NCBI GenBank assembly: GCA_025980765.1
Contig: JAICXB010000033.1
Span: 1 to 45,876 of the forward strand
Source of the DNA: Terriglobales bacterium
Lineage (GTDB): Bacteria; Acidobacteriota; Terriglobia; Terriglobales; Acidobacteriaceae
DNA: 45,876 bases
Direction: 5' to 3'
The notes under the pieces were generated by a model. That model saw only the letters and a list, made by a program, of their open reading frames with translations. It did no database searches and was not told the origin of the DNA. Both the position numbers and the translations under genes were made by a program. This document shows, in pieces, positions 23,362-32,998 of this stretch. Each line of letters starts with the position of its first letter. The first letter of the stretch is position 1.

Positions 23362-23691
23362 ATGGGAAAACCCAGTGATCTCGTTCAAGGCACGCTCGAT
23401 CTCTTGATCCTGCGCACGCTCGCGCTCGAGCCCAAGCACGGATGGGCGATCGCGAAGCGCATTCAGCAAATCTCCGAGGAAGTATTGCAGGTGCAGCAGG
23501 GAAGCCTGTATCCAGCATTGCACCGTTTGGAACAGCAGGGTTGGATCAAAGCAGATTGGATGGAAACCGACGGCGGACGCAGCGCCAAGTTCTATTCCCT
23601 CACGCGCGCCGGGCGTACGCAGTTGGAAAAAGAAAAAGCCAGTTGGCAGCGATTGTCGTCTGCCATTGATCTAGTGCTGCGCAAGGCTTGA
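23362..23691 (+). CDS. PadR-family transcriptional regulator
   Basis: This 109-residue winged-helix repressor has the PadR signature SDLVQGTLDLLILRTLALEP, then HGWAIAKRIQQIS, and VQQGSLYPALHRLEQQGWIK. Members act as dimers that leave DNA on ligand binding. The frame also opens at 23338, but that ATG lies in the middle of the operator palindrome. MGKPSDLVQ at 23362 is the usual start of permease-linked PadR proteins. No ribosome site precedes it, and the promoter places transcription start at nearly the same base, so the mRNA may be leaderless. The gene is followed after 12 bases by an ADOP permease, a common pair in Acidobacteriota. Confidence 0.93.
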   Translation: MGKPSDLVQGTLDLLILRTLALEPKHGWAIAKRIQQISEEVLQVQQGSLYPALHRLEQQGWIKADWMETDGGRSAKFYSLTRAGRTQLEKEKASWQRLSSAIDLVLRKA

Positions 23692-23703
23692 GGAGCTAAG
23701 GTT

Positions 23704-26460
23704 ATGCGTTGGTCTGACGGCGTACGATGGATCGATAAATTGAGCTTGCGTTTGCGGACAGTATTTCTGCGCGAGCGCATCGAGCAGGAGCTCAGCTCGG
23801 AGTTCCAGTTCCACCTCGACCAGCAGATCGCAGAAAACATCGCGAAGGGAATGTCTCGCGAAGAAGCGCGTTATGCCGCGCTGCGCGCCATCGGCGGCAT
23901 CTCACAAATCCAGGAGCAATGCCGCGACGCTCGCGGGCTGAATTTCTTCGAGACCACGCTTCAGGATCTGCGCTACGCAATCCGCAATTTGCGCCATGCC
24001 CCAGCTTTCACTGCCGTTGCGGTGTTCTCGCTGGCCCTGGGCATCGGGGCGAATACCGCCATCTTCAGTTTGATTGATTCCTTCCTCCTGAATACCCTGC
24101 CGGTGCGCAGTCCGCAGCAGTTGTTCTTTTTCAGAACCAACCGCGTCAAAGTCGGACACTTCATGGTCTCCCACACGCTGCTGAATCGCGATATCGATCT
24201 GATGTTGCAGCGCGCGACGCAAGCCCAAGGCATCGCCTCGTTTCAGGAGGTTTCGAGGCTGAGCGTCGCCGTCTCCGGTCATGCGGAGTTGTCGCCAGGA
24301 GAGTTCGTTTCCGGCGCCTATTTCGACGTTCTCGGAGTTCCGGCGTACCTGGGGCGAGCCATGGTTCCAGCGGACAACTTGCGTTCGGCGAATGGCGGCC
24401 GCGGCTGGCCGGCGATGATCAGTTACGGTTACTGGCAGCGCCGGTTTGGCGGCACTGCAAATGTCATTGGCAGCGCGGTGGACATCAACACGATTCCTTT
24501 TACGATTGTCGGAGTCATGCCGCCCGCGTTTTCGGGGATCGCGCTGGATGAACCTGCCGATCTGGTTATGCCCATGATCACGCAAGCACAAGTGGAAGCC
24601 GGCAGCGCCTCCGCGGGATTCCCAAAACCGGACAACTCGGCGGGAATGCCTTTCCTGCGACTCAAGCCGGGTGCGAGTCCGCAGAGCGCGGCCGCGGAAC
24701 TCACGGTCATCTTCCACGATGCGGAAGCGGCTGCGGCGACGAACAATCCCCGCAAGGATGAGATCGCTCGGCGTTTTATCGAACTTGACCCGGCGCATCG
24801 TGGGACCAGCGGTTTGCGCTCGCGCTTCTCTGAGCCATTGCAGGCACTCATGGCCGTGGTTGCAGTAGTGATGCTGATTGCCTGCGCGAACATTGCCAGT
24901 TTATTGCTGGCGAGGTCGAATGCACGCCGCCGCGAGTTTGCCATCCGCCTCAGCCTGGGATGCAGCCGCGGCCGCATCATCCGGCAAATGCTGACGGAGA
25001 GCCTCATGCTGTCGGTTATTGGCTCGGCGGCCGGCGTGATCTTCGCCTTTTGGGCACGGACGCTTATCGTCCGCATCGCCACCTCAGGCCAGCCGTACTC
25101 GCCGGCATTTCTGATGCATTGGGACCTCCGCCTGCTTGCCTTTCTCTCGGCAATTTGTGTTTTGAACGCGCTGCTATTCGGAGTCGCGCCCGCGATTCGC
25201 GCCACTCGTGTGGATCAAAATGAAGCGCTGAAGAGCGGACAAGCTGCCGAACGCGCCTCCCGCCTGCCCTTCGGCCGCGTGGTGGTCACAGGACAAATCG
25301 CGCTCTCGCTGACTTTGGTCATCGGTGCGGGATTGTTTCTGGCGACATTGCGCAAGCTGTACCAGGCGAATCTCGGCTTCAACCATGACAACCTGCTCAT
25401 GCTTACGCTCGACCCTCACCTCACCGGCTATCAGGGCGAGCGTAGCACCGCCTTGCTCGAGGAGATCATGCAGCGCGTAAGGGCGATTCCGGGGGTCAAA
25501 TCGGCAACGTTCATGAACGAAAAGCCGTTTACCGGACGCGCTTACCTTACAAGCGCCGTCATTCCCGGATACGTTCCCAAACCGGGAGAAGATCTCGCCA
25601 ACAATTGGACAATAACCTATCTCGTCGGTCCCCGCTATTTCGGCACTCTGCAGATGCCGCTGCTGGCTGGGCGAGACTTCGACGATCGCGACACAACCTC
25701 CATGCCCAAAGTCGCCATCCTGAATGAAACTATGGCGCGGCATTATTTCGGCGACCGCAATCCCATCGGACAGCGCATTTCATTCGACCTCAAGAAAGGT
25801 GCGAGACCGGACGTCGAGATCATTGGCGTAGTACGCGATGCGCGATACTTCGATATCGATGAAGATCATCAGGACGCGATCTTCACTCCGCTGGAGCAGT
25901 CTGCTTCCCGCAACGATTCTCAGGCGGTGAGTTTCGCGATCCGCACTGCTGCCGATCCCGATCGCATGGCCGCCGACGTTCGCGCGGCATTGCGCAGCAT
26001 CGATGCGAACCTGCCACTTTACGATTTCACCACCATGAATCAGCAGGTGCAGAGCACGATTTCGCAGCAGCGCATGATGGCCATGCTCTCCGGCTTCTTC
26101 GGCCTGCTTGCGCTTACCTTGTCCGCGATCGGCCTATACGGCGTGCTTGCTTACAGTGTTTCGCAGCGAACTGGAGAGATCGGCGTGCGCATGGCGTTGG
26201 GCGCCAACCGCGGCAGGATCCTACAGATGATTTTGGGCGAGACGGGCCAGTTGCTGGGGATCGGAGTGATAGTTGGTTTGGGCATGAGCTTTGCCGCTAC
26301 GCGGCTGATCAAGACCATGCTCTACGGAGTCACGCCGGATGATCCGCGCTCGTTCCTGTTCGGCAGTCTCATTCTGGTCCTTGTCGGTGTATGTGCCGCT
26401 TTGTTGCCCGCCCGGCGGGCCGTCAGCATCGAGCCAATGGAAGCTCTGCGCTACGAGTAA
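23704..26460 (+). CDS. ADOP-type ABC transporter permease with cytoplasmic N-terminal segment
   Basis: This 918-residue membrane protein starts with a cytoplasmic segment typical of PadR-linked permeases (RLRTVFLRERIEQELSSEFQ, then MSREEARYAALRAIGGISQI). Two MacB/FtsX halves follow: AFTAVAVFSLALGIGANTAI and VVMLIACANIASLLLARSNA in half one, SAIGLYGVLAYSVSQRTGEI and GVRMALGANRGRILQMILGE in half two. The end EPMEALRYE is typical. The gene is 12 bases after padR and must be in its operon. No ATPase gene is near, so it may work with an ATPase encoded elsewhere. It faces away from the sister permease at 20153-22549. Confidence 0.93.
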   Translation: MRWSDGVRWIDKLSLRLRTVFLRERIEQELSSEFQFHLDQQIAENIAKGMSREEARYAALRAIGGISQIQEQCRDARGLNFFETTLQDLRYAIRNLRHAPAFTAVAVFSLALGIGANTAIFSLIDSFLLNTLPVRSPQQLFFFRTNRVKVGHFMVSHTLLNRDIDLMLQRATQAQGIASFQEVSRLSVAVSGHAELSPGEFVSGAYFDVLGVPAYLGRAMVPADNLRSANGGRGWPAMISYGYWQRRFGGTANVIGSAVDINTIPFTIVGVMPPAFSGIALDEPADLVMPMITQAQVEAGSASAGFPKPDNSAGMPFLRLKPGASPQSAAAELTVIFHDAEAAAATNNPRKDEIARRFIELDPAHRGTSGLRSRFSEPLQALMAVVAVVMLIACANIASLLLARSNARRREFAIRLSLGCSRGRIIRQMLTESLMLSVIGSAAGVIFAFWARTLIVRIATSGQPYSPAFLMHWDLRLLAFLSAICVLNALLFGVAPAIRATRVDQNEALKSGQAAERASRLPFGRVVVTGQIALSLTLVIGAGLFLATLRKLYQANLGFNHDNLLMLTLDPHLTGYQGERSTALLEEIMQRVRAIPGVKSATFMNEKPFTGRAYLTSAVIPGYVPKPGEDLANNWTITYLVGPRYFGTLQMPLLAGRDFDDRDTTSMPKVAILNETMARHYFGDRNPIGQRISFDLKKGARPDVEIIGVVRDARYFDIDEDHQDAIFTPLEQSASRNDSQAVSFAIRTAADPDRMAADVRAALRSIDANLPLYDFTTMNQQVQSTISQQRMMAMLSGFFGLLALTLSAIGLYGVLAYSVSQRTGEIGVRMALGANRGRILQMILGETGQLLGIGVIVGLGMSFAATRLIKTMLYGVTPDDPRSFLFGSLILVLVGVCAALLPARRAVSIEPMEALRYE

Positions 26461-26493
26461 TCAGCCACCTCATTCTGCTGGACGATGACTCGG

Positions 26494-26670
26494 CTGTCAC
26501 CCTGAGCGAGGGCGAACGCCCGAGTCGAAGGACCCCGTTACTGCTGAAGCATGAATGCGGCCCGCGGTTTCAGCGAAGATTTTCCAAATGCAGCTGTGCC
26601 CGGCGCAATTCCGGCGAACACATCGCAGGGGTTCTTCGACTCGGGCGTTCGCCCTCTCTCAGAATGACAG
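26494..26670. repeat. MITE-like inverted repeat, family B (copy 2)
   Basis: CTGTCACCCTGAGCGAGGGC on the left is matched on the right by the complement of CTGTCATTCTGAGAGAGGGC. The 23-base core starting GAGGGCGAACGCCCGAG is perfectly inverted. About 100 bases of unrecognised sequence lie between the arms. It fills most of the 408-base gap between the permease and BNR genes. Confidence 0.9.
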
Positions 26671-26868
26671 GTCTTAGCAGCGATTGCTTTCGATTGGATT
26701 AGTTGAAAATGCTCTAGCATGCAGGAAACGCTTTCCTCACCCCCACCCAGCGCTCCGAACCGCTCTACTCAAATGTGCGAGGTCGCACAACCATCTCATT
26801 ACCGGCGATCAGGTTGGCGGAGTACCCGGCTCTCATTTATCCTCAGTAGCTTTCCTGCAAGGAACCCA

Positions 26869-29800
26869 ATGCGACGCTCACCTCTTTATGTAGCCATTCT
26901 TCTCTTCAGTGCGGCAGCCCTGGCCCAGCAGTTCAGTCCGACGCTCTATCAGGAGATGCGCTGGCGCTGCATTGGCCCTTTTCGTGGTGGACGCACCGTG
27001 GCCATCGCCGGCATTCCTGACAAGCCCAACCTCTTCTATATGGCGGCGACCGACGGGGGCGTATGGAAGACAGACGATTTCGGGCGCACGTGGCAGCCGA
27101 TCTTTGACGGTCAGCCAACCGGCTCGGTAGGCGCGATGGCAGTGGCGCCATCCAATCCGGACATTATTTATGTGGGCAGCGGCGAAGGACTGCGGCGTCC
27201 CGACCTCTCCACCGGCGACGGTATATACAAATCCACTGATGGAGGAAAAACCTGGACGCATCTCGGTCTGCGCGATGGCCAGCAGATTGGATACATCCTC
27301 GTCGATCCGCGCGATCCCAATCGCGTGTATGTCGCCGTGCTCGGACATCCCTACGGACCAAATGCGGAACGCGGCGTTTTTCGCTCCACCGATGGTGGCC
27401 AGACCTTCGAGAAAATTCTCTACAAAGACGAGAACACCGGCGCTGTCGATCTCGAGTTCGATCCGACCAATCCGCAGACGATTTATGCGGTGATGTGGGC
27501 CTCGCGGCGGCCGCCGTGGAGCGTGGGCAATCCCTTTGAGGGCGCCGGCAGCGGGCTCTTCGTTTCCAAAGACGGCGGCGATCACTGGCGGCAGCTCACC
27601 GCAGGCCTTCCCGATTGGGAACACGACAAACTAGGCCGCATCGGCATCACCATTGCGCCCAGCAATCCGCGCCGCATGTACGCGTTGGTGGATTCGCCAA
27701 CCAAAGGCGGGCTCTACAGTTCGAGCGACGCCGGCGAGAACTGGACGCGCGTCAACACAGAAGGACGCATCTGGGGACGCGGCTCCGACTTCGCCTGGGT
27801 GCGCGTCTCGCCCAAAGACGAGAACACGATTTATGTCGCCAATACCTCAACTTACAAGTCCACCGACGGCGGCAAGAACTTCATCGCGTGGAAGGGCGCG
27901 CCCGGCGGGGACGACTATCACAGCATCTGGATCAACCCGCAGAATCCCGACATCATCCTGCTGGGCGTCGATCAGGGAGCGACCACCACCGTGAACGGCG
28001 GCCGCACCTGGAGCTCCTGGTACAACCAGCCGACGGCGCAGTTCTACCATGTGATCACCGATGACCAGTTCCCGTATTGGGTCTACGGCGGACAGCAGGA
28101 GAGCGGCTCGGCGGGCACATCGAGCCGGGGCAACGACGGCGAAATCACCTTCCACGACTGGCATTCAGTAGGCGCAGAAGAATACGCGTACATCGCTCCC
28201 GATCCCAGCGATCCGAACATTATTTATGGTGGCCCGCGTGGCAAGGTGGCTCGCTACCACCGCGACACCGGTCAGGAGGAAGACGTCACTCCGGTGGTGT
28301 TGGGGAAGCATCCGTTCAATCGCACTGCGCCGCTTATCTTCTCCAAGGCCGATCCCCAGCTGCTGCTGCTCGGCTCCGATGTAATGTTCGCAACCAAAGA
28401 CGGTGGGCGAAACTGGAGCGTGATCTCGCCGGTTCTGGCGCGTCCCGATCCGGGAACGCCGGCCAACCTGGGCGTCTTCGCTAACTCCGATTCGCAGAGG
28501 GGCAAGCACCGCGGCGTAATCTACAGCATCGCGCCCTCGCCTAAGGACGTGAACATTATTTGGGCGGGGACTGACGATGGAGTGATCCAGGTCACGAGCA
28601 ATGGCGGCAGGAGCTGGCAGAACGTGACTCCGCCGGAGCTCACCTCCTGGAGCAAGGTGGCGCAACTCGATGCCGGGCACTTCGATGCGCAAACCGCCTA
28701 CGCGGCGGTGAACCGTTTCCGTCTGGACGATCTGCATCCTTATATATTCAGAACGCACGACGGGGGAAAGACCTGGCAGAAGATCGTCACCGGATTGCCC
28801 GATAATGCGCCGGTAAACACGGTCCGCGAGGATCCCGAGAAAGCGGGCCTGCTCTTCGCCGGAACTGAGACCTCGATTTGGGTTTCATTCGATGACGGAG
28901 ACCATTGGCAATCCCTGCAGTTGAACCTGCCGGCGACTTCCATGCGCGATCTGGTGGTGCACAACGACGATATCGTCGTCGGCACCCATGGCCGGTCATT
29001 CTGGATTCTCGATGACATCACTCCGCTGCGACAGATGACGCAGGAAGTTGCGCAATCTGAGATCTTTCTGTTCAAGCCGGGAGTCGCGTATCGCTATCGC
29101 CGCGACACCAACACCGACACGCCGCTGCCGCCGGAAGAGCCCGCCGGCAAGAACCCGCCTGATGGGGCGATCATTGATTACTACTTGAAGACGGAAGTTC
29201 CAAACGGAGGAGCGGTTGACGCGCTGGGCGAACACAGCGCAGAAGAGATTCGCTTGCTGATGGAGAAATCGATCGACGAGGGTTTCAGCCTCGCAATCCT
29301 CGATTCCCATGGCAAGCTGGTCCGCAAGTTCCCGAATTGGGAGCGCCCGGCGCCCGAGGCTAAAGAATTGCGCGTCCCAACCTATTGGGTGCGGCCTTTT
29401 GAGCTTCCGTCGAACAAGCCGGGCATGCATCGCTTCGTCTGGGACCTGCACTATTGGCCCCTGGAGACATTCGAACGCGATTATCCGATCTCCGCGATTT
29501 ATCACGACACACCCCTCGCGCCACAAGGGCCACTGGCGCTGCCCGGCGACTACACCGTCCGGCTCACTGTTGCGGGCAAGACATACACGCAACCTTTGAT
29601 CATCAAAGAAGATCCACGAGTAAAAGTCCCGCCGGCCGATCTGGAACAGCAGTTTGCATTGCAGCAGAAGATCGTTGCAGCGCTGCACCAGGACTATACC
29701 GCGCTCGAACAGCTCCGCAGCCTGCGCGCGCAGCTTAAGGACGCGAGAACTCGCGCGCAGGGCGCTGTTCTCAATTCGATCGATGCTATGGATAAGGACG

Positions 29801-30096
29801 CATCGGCATTCGAGACGGCCGGGAGGGCTCCCCGAAGTGCAGATCTGACGAGCCTGAACGGCGAACTGGCGCACGTCTATGCAGTAATCGAGAGCGCCGA
29901 CGCGGCTCCCACGCCCGCAGCCATTGCGGCTTTTGAGGAATTACAGCAGCCACTGAACGCAAAATTGTCCGGTTGGAATGAGATCACAAGCAGAGTGGAT
30001 GCGTTGAATCGGCAACTGAAGGCAGCGGGAATTCCTGCAATCGATCTAACCAAGCCAGCGCCGGGGGAGTCGCAAGGCGGCGAGGACGAGCCGTAG
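26869..30096 (+). CDS. Secreted BNR / sortilin-like beta-propeller protein
   Basis: This 1075-residue exported protein has a signal peptide (RRSPLYVAILLFSAAALAQQ). At least eight BNR/Asp-box repeats of the pattern S-x-D-G-G-x-T-W follow, for example STDGGKTWTHLG, STDGGQTFEKI, SKDGGDHWRQLTAG, TSNGGRSWQNVTP and THDGGKTWQKIVTG, spread over residues 30-720. They are expected to form one or two propellers. The last 300 residues hold a beta domain (YTVRLTVAGKTYTQPLIIKE) and a helical tail. Such proteins are often called glycosyl hydrolases, but no catalytic residues can be shown, and sortilin-like binding is equally possible. The start at 26869 has AAGGA upstream; the frame's 50 earlier codons lack a signal. 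Confidence 0.9.
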   Translation: MRRSPLYVAILLFSAAALAQQFSPTLYQEMRWRCIGPFRGGRTVAIAGIPDKPNLFYMAATDGGVWKTDDFGRTWQPIFDGQPTGSVGAMAVAPSNPDIIYVGSGEGLRRPDLSTGDGIYKSTDGGKTWTHLGLRDGQQIGYILVDPRDPNRVYVAVLGHPYGPNAERGVFRSTDGGQTFEKILYKDENTGAVDLEFDPTNPQTIYAVMWASRRPPWSVGNPFEGAGSGLFVSKDGGDHWRQLTAGLPDWEHDKLGRIGITIAPSNPRRMYALVDSPTKGGLYSSSDAGENWTRVNTEGRIWGRGSDFAWVRVSPKDENTIYVANTSTYKSTDGGKNFIAWKGAPGGDDYHSIWINPQNPDIILLGVDQGATTTVNGGRTWSSWYNQPTAQFYHVITDDQFPYWVYGGQQESGSAGTSSRGNDGEITFHDWHSVGAEEYAYIAPDPSDPNIIYGGPRGKVARYHRDTGQEEDVTPVVLGKHPFNRTAPLIFSKADPQLLLLGSDVMFATKDGGRNWSVISPVLARPDPGTPANLGVFANSDSQRGKHRGVIYSIAPSPKDVNIIWAGTDDGVIQVTSNGGRSWQNVTPPELTSWSKVAQLDAGHFDAQTAYAAVNRFRLDDLHPYIFRTHDGGKTWQKIVTGLPDNAPVNTVREDPEKAGLLFAGTETSIWVSFDDGDHWQSLQLNLPATSMRDLVVHNDDIVVGTHGRSFWILDDITPLRQMTQEVAQSEIFLFKPGVAYRYRRDTNTDTPLPPEEPAGKNPPDGAIIDYYLKTEVPNGGAVDALGEHSAEEIRLLMEKSIDEGFSLAILDSHGKLVRKFPNWERPAPEAKELRVPTYWVRPFELPSNKPGMHRFVWDLHYWPLETFERDYPISAIYHDTPLAPQGPLALPGDYTVRLTVAGKTYTQPLIIKEDPRVKVPPADLEQQFALQQKIVAALHQDYTALEQLRSLRAQLKDARTRAQGAVLNSIDAMDKDASAFETAGRAPRSADLTSLNGELAHVYAVIESADAAPTPAAIAAFEELQQPLNAKLSGWNEITSRVDALNRQLKAAGIPAIDLTKPAPGESQGGEDEP

Positions 30097-30117
30097 GCTG
30101 CATACTGTTAGCTAGTA

Positions 30118-30315
30118 TGTCATCCTGACGACGATCGACTGAGTCCGCAACGCGGATTTAGTCGAGAGGAGGAAGGACCTCTGCGGAAAGCTTTCATCTT
30201 ATTTGCAGTAGTGGGATCTCGGCCACGATTCCTGATTGAAGAGCCGCGCGCCCGGCAATTTCTTCCGACGCATCTCAGGAGATCCTTCGCCCGCTGTGCG
30301 GACTCAGGATGACAC
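30118..30315. repeat. MITE-like inverted repeat, family B (copy 3)
   Basis: TGTCATCCTGACG near 30118 with GAGTCCGCAACGCGGA is matched on the right by GTGCGGACTCAGGATGACA ending near 30315. The arms also contain GGAAGGACCTCT and AGGAGATCCTTCGCC. It fills the gap between the BNR gene and the TonB receptor gene, which end towards each other. I see nothing else in the 300-base gap. Confidence 0.85.
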
Positions 30316-30397
30316 CTAAAGAAAATTGCTCGAAGCTGTACCATTGTTTGGCATATCTGAAAATCCGTACGGGATGTTGCTGTTGATTTTTTGCCGT

Positions 30398-32926
30398 TTA
30401 CTTCCGCCCCAGAAAGCGAATTCTCGCCGTAAACGCCCGGCCCTGAAATGTATTGAACGTATCGAATCCCGGTGAATCGACGTTGTTGTTTACGAATGCC
30501 GGGTTCTTGCGCGCGGTGGCGTTCTCCAGAACCCCGCGCAGGGCCAGCGCGTATCCACGAAAAGTAAAGCGCAGTTCCAATCCGGGATCGACGGAAAAGT
30601 AGTCGGGGAAGCGCAGGGAATCGGGCGCGCCCACTACCTGCTGATTGGTATTGACTGCGGTAAACGGGAATCCGGTGCGGTATTCGAGCGCATAGACAAC
30701 ATCGAAGCGCTTGGTGAGCGGCACCGGCAGCCATCCCCAGCTCAGAAAACGGTTGGGAGCGTCCCAGGGTAGCGGCCCGCCTGCCTGCGGGCTGAAAATT
30801 GGGTTCACCAGCGTGTAATCGATCACGGCATTCGAGTGCGCGTAGGAGCGGGTATAAGCGCCGAACAGGTTGTAATCCCCGGAAAAGTGCTTGCGCGCCG
30901 TGAATTGCACCGCGTGGTAATGGTCTCGTCGCGTGTTGGTGAGCAGATAATTGCCAAAAAGGATGTTTCCCGAATTGAGATTCTGGAAAATAAATCCGTC
31001 GGTGCCGCTCCTTTCCGTAAACTCCAGGCTGCCGTAGATTGACGCCGGCAGCTTCTGTTCGATGCCCAGGCTCCAGTTCACGAAGCGCGGCTCGCGCAGC
31101 AGAGATTGATTCACAGCGAAAGTCGTTTCCAGTGGAGGGCCGGTGGGCGACGTTCCTGTGGGATCGAAGTAGGTATCGAAGCGCGGGCCGGTGAGCGCGC
31201 GCGCCAGGAAGTCGAGATGCGTGCGGTCGTAGTAGATGCCGATTCCCGCAGATAGCTTGGTGTTCCGCTCCCTCCCCAAGGCGTAAGTGGATGCAATGCG
31301 CGGAGAAAACAACGGACGGCGCACAATCTCATCCCAATCGAAGCGCAATCCTGGCTGCAGCAGCAAACGATCGGAGGGCGACCAGCGGTCCTCAACATAT
31401 GCTCCGGTTTCGAAATTGTTGCGCTCAAACTGCGTGGCCGGCGGCAAGACACTTTGCCGAAGCAGTGTTCCATCGATGCGCAACAACGAAAATGGACGGT
31501 CGCCAAAGAGCTGGTCGAAGTTCTCGTGGTCAAGATCGAGCCCAAGCTTCAGCTCATGATGGCCACCGGCGTTGAAGGGTTTGAGAAACAGGTTCGCAAT
31601 TCCCTGAGAGCGATGCGAATGTCCGACGAAACTCTCGAAGTAATTGCCGCTGGTTCCGTTCGGATTGATGAAATAAGGAGCGGTCCCCTGCGGCCGATAG
31701 CTGTCGCGGAAGCCGTTTTCCGCGAAGCCAAGTTCCAAAGTGGCGCCGCCGGAGAAGTAATGCAGCTCCTTCAGACCAGCCATGTAGATGCTGATATCGC
31801 GCTGCAATGTGGTCGATGCGGGGTTCTGCAGGCTCAAGAATTCGCGGTCTTCATCTTGAACATTCTGCAGCAGCTCGCCGCTCAAGATGTCGTTGGGGCG
31901 GAGATTGACTTGAACTTTGGCGAGGTTGCTGGCGCGCAGGAAGGGATCGGTGTCGGCCTCGCTGGGCAGATCTTTAAACAGATTCTCGTCATATTCGGCG
32001 TCGGCGGAATCAAAGAACCAGGCTTTTCCCTTGACGATCGGACCCGAGACCGTGGCGCGCGGCACCCATTTATCGAAATTGATTCCCTTTTTGGATGTCA
32101 GCGAAGGAATGAAGTTCGTAGCGTCAAAACGCAGATGATCGTCGCCGGTGCCGCTGGTGAAGTCAATCAGCCCACCCGATCCGCGTCCAAACTGGGTGGA
32201 GTAGCGGCTGCTTTCGACGTCAATCGCGCGCACTGCATCGGCGCTGAAGCGAGTAGAAAGCGTTCCGCTGACCGGAGAAGTGATGTCAAAGCCGTCCAGG
32301 ACATCGCGAGTTTCGTAGGTGGCCGCGCCCGCGACATGGACTTGTCCGCTTCCATCCTGTACCACTTGGGGAATGTAGTTGAGGATGTTGCGAATGTCGC
32401 GCGACGTAGGGTAGGGAATATTGATTACCTCCGCTGTTCCCAGCGTTTGGGTATTCGCAGTTTGCGCGGGATCGATGCCCGGCGCGGTAGCGGTTACATT
32501 GACCACTTCCTTGAGTTCCTGCACGTGAGGCATGGTGACTTCGACCACCTGCGTCCCCGCGGCGTGCAAATCTGCATGCAACACTTCGTAGTAGTTGGTT
32601 TTTTGTGCGCGCACCGTGAACTCGTGGGCGCTGTTAAGACCCAAAAACTGTCCTCGCCCCGCCGCATCGGTATGGGCGCGGAGGGTTTCGCCGGTTTGTT
32701 GGTCAGTGAGAGTGACCACAACGTCGGGAATCGCAACACCATTTTCATCAGTAATCACGGTGGTAAGCGAGTTGCCACTATGCTTCGGCGGGTTTACGGC
32801 AATGGGCGCGGGATGATTTGCCTGCTGTGCGAATCCTGCGAGCGACACAAGCAATACCAGCACAGAAGCGCAAAATAAGCGCGTTTTCGAGCGATTTGTG
32901 AACGAAATAGACGGCGCAAACCGCAT
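30398..32926 (-). CDS. TonB-dependent outer-membrane receptor with carboxypeptidase-regulatory N-domain
   Basis: This 842-residue protein has a signal peptide (LFCASVLVLLVSLAGFAQQ), a CarboxypepD-regulatory beta domain (residues about 50-135, LTTVITDENGVAIPDVVVTL), a plug domain (about 140-260, RDIRNILNYIPQVVQDGSG, LDGFDITSPVSG), and a barrel to the C-terminus. This domain order is common in Acidobacteriota receptors that import peptides, glycans or metal chelates. The gene starts 72 bases after the CHAT gene on the same strand and could be the last gene of the chain that begins at 42017. A peptide substrate is inferred only from the ABC genes upstream. Confidence 0.88.
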   Translation of the reverse strand: MRFAPSISFTNRSKTRLFCASVLVLLVSLAGFAQQANHPAPIAVNPPKHSGNSLTTVITDENGVAIPDVVVTLTDQQTGETLRAHTDAAGRGQFLGLNSAHEFTVRAQKTNYYEVLHADLHAAGTQVVEVTMPHVQELKEVVNVTATAPGIDPAQTANTQTLGTAEVINIPYPTSRDIRNILNYIPQVVQDGSGQVHVAGAATYETRDVLDGFDITSPVSGTLSTRFSADAVRAIDVESSRYSTQFGRGSGGLIDFTSGTGDDHLRFDATNFIPSLTSKKGINFDKWVPRATVSGPIVKGKAWFFDSADAEYDENLFKDLPSEADTDPFLRASNLAKVQVNLRPNDILSGELLQNVQDEDREFLSLQNPASTTLQRDISIYMAGLKELHYFSGGATLELGFAENGFRDSYRPQGTAPYFINPNGTSGNYFESFVGHSHRSQGIANLFLKPFNAGGHHELKLGLDLDHENFDQLFGDRPFSLLRIDGTLLRQSVLPPATQFERNNFETGAYVEDRWSPSDRLLLQPGLRFDWDEIVRRPLFSPRIASTYALGRERNTKLSAGIGIYYDRTHLDFLARALTGPRFDTYFDPTGTSPTGPPLETTFAVNQSLLREPRFVNWSLGIEQKLPASIYGSLEFTERSGTDGFIFQNLNSGNILFGNYLLTNTRRDHYHAVQFTARKHFSGDYNLFGAYTRSYAHSNAVIDYTLVNPIFSPQAGGPLPWDAPNRFLSWGWLPVPLTKRFDVVYALEYRTGFPFTAVNTNQQVVGAPDSLRFPDYFSVDPGLELRFTFRGYALALRGVLENATARKNPAFVNNNVDSPGFDTFNTFQGRAFTARIRFLGRK

Positions 32927-32998
32927 GTTGAACTATCTTCGCAGAAAACGGGCCGGGTTGTCGGGGCAGATTGGGGTCGCGCCTGCGCCGGTCCGGGG

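Noticed and set aside
31454..32878. 474-codon plus-strand open frame opposite the TonB receptor gene
   Set aside because: It is antisense to a clear receptor with signal peptide, plug and barrel; the translated sequence shows no recognisable domain and follows from the codon bias of the real gene.
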